A stretch of DNA of 64,000 nt, taken from contig NZ_GG700631.1 of NCBI RefSeq assembly GCF_000162875.1, positions 405,277-469,276 on the forward strand, given 5' to 3'. A model generated the notes under the pieces. It saw only the letters and a list, made by a program, of their open reading frames with translations, was not told the origin of the DNA and made no database searches. Source of the DNA: Slackia exigua ATCC 700122. Lineage in GTDB: Bacteria; Actinomycetota; Coriobacteriia; Coriobacteriales; Eggerthellaceae. A program made the translations under genes and the position numbers. Of the stretch, positions 63,861-64,000 are shown one piece after another. Numbering within the stretch: the first letter of the stretch is position 1; each line of letters starts with the position of its first letter.

Positions 63861-64000
63861 CGCCCGCAAGGCCGCGCGTCGAAGGGACGCCCGCATCGAG
63901 GCCGCCGTGCCGAGCTCGCATCGCGAAAACCCCCGTTCGCGCATTCCGTGCCTAGATTCCTTGCGCCGCATATGCGCACGACGAATCCGGCCGTCGCCCT
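63861..64000. other. Right-edge sequence without recognised gene
   Basis: GC-rich sequence in which no homologous frame, promoter or RNA gene is visible. It may hold the downstream end of a gene starting outside the window. Confidence 0.4.

Overview
The window reads as chromosome of a high-GC, strictly anaerobic gut-type actinobacterium of class Coriobacteriia, most likely family Eggerthellaceae. This is inferred from gene content: the pyrH-frr-uppS-cdsA-dxr-rseP-ispG-proS cluster, zinc-type S14, a Rho with a long basic insertion, a 12-TM membrane-embedded LuxR regulator next to an MFS/CoA-ligase catabolic cluster, and a dimethylargininase-type hydrolase. Species was not determined. No rRNA, tRNA, insertion sequence or prophage was seen.

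Layout. 1-5.6 kb (minus strand): ribosomal operon rplB-rpsS-rplV-rpsC-rplP-rpmC-rpsQ-rplN-rplX-rplE-rpsZ-rpsH-rplF(partial). It starts at rplB from its own promoter; rpsJ-rplC-rplD-rplW, which normally precede rplB, are absent. 5.6-8.5 kb: a junction with three direct repeats at an exact 61-bp period (CRISPR-like, no cas genes), then an archaeal-type topoisomerase IA. 8.7-19 kb (minus): hypothetical protein, U32 peptidase, and the isoprenoid/phospholipid/translation cluster proS-ispG-rseP-dxr-cdsA-uppS-frr-pyrH, whose RseP lacks PDZ domains and carries a winged-helix-like insert. 19-25.4 kb: HtrA protease, divergent acpP and malic enzyme, then rho and a transaldolase-family gene. 25.7-35.9 kb: FKBP isomerase, gatCAB, a Tat/lipoprotein with a glycosidase-like barrel, recQ, ychF, rlmD, a YvlD-like membrane protein. 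36-41 kb (plus): dimethylargininase, a Y-family polymerase with a LexA-like box and a tiny overlapping gene, and a DEAD-box helicase whose best start is a non-canonical AUA.

41-53 kb: an iron-complex ABC importer (divergent binding protein and permease/ATPase), an EF-G paralogue with an altered G4 motif, a TM2 protein, an MFS carrier, and a metal module (small HMA protein, DUF6110-like protein, P1B ATPase with SCA in place of CPx). 53-62 kb (minus): a carnitine-type CoA cluster in transcription order MFS, alpha/beta hydrolase, CaiA-like dehydrogenase, CaiB-like CoA-transferase, CaiC-like ligase, second MFS, small membrane protein. Most junctions contain GC-rich hairpins. CaiD and CaiT homologues are absent. 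62.2-63.8 kb (plus): divergent membrane LuxR regulator, with several dyads in the 0.75-kb gap between them.

The most unusual items are the broken S10 operon with its CRISPR-like repeats, the chimeric RseP, the possible AUA start, the atypical metal ATPase module and the caiABC-like cluster with substituted transport and hydratase functions.
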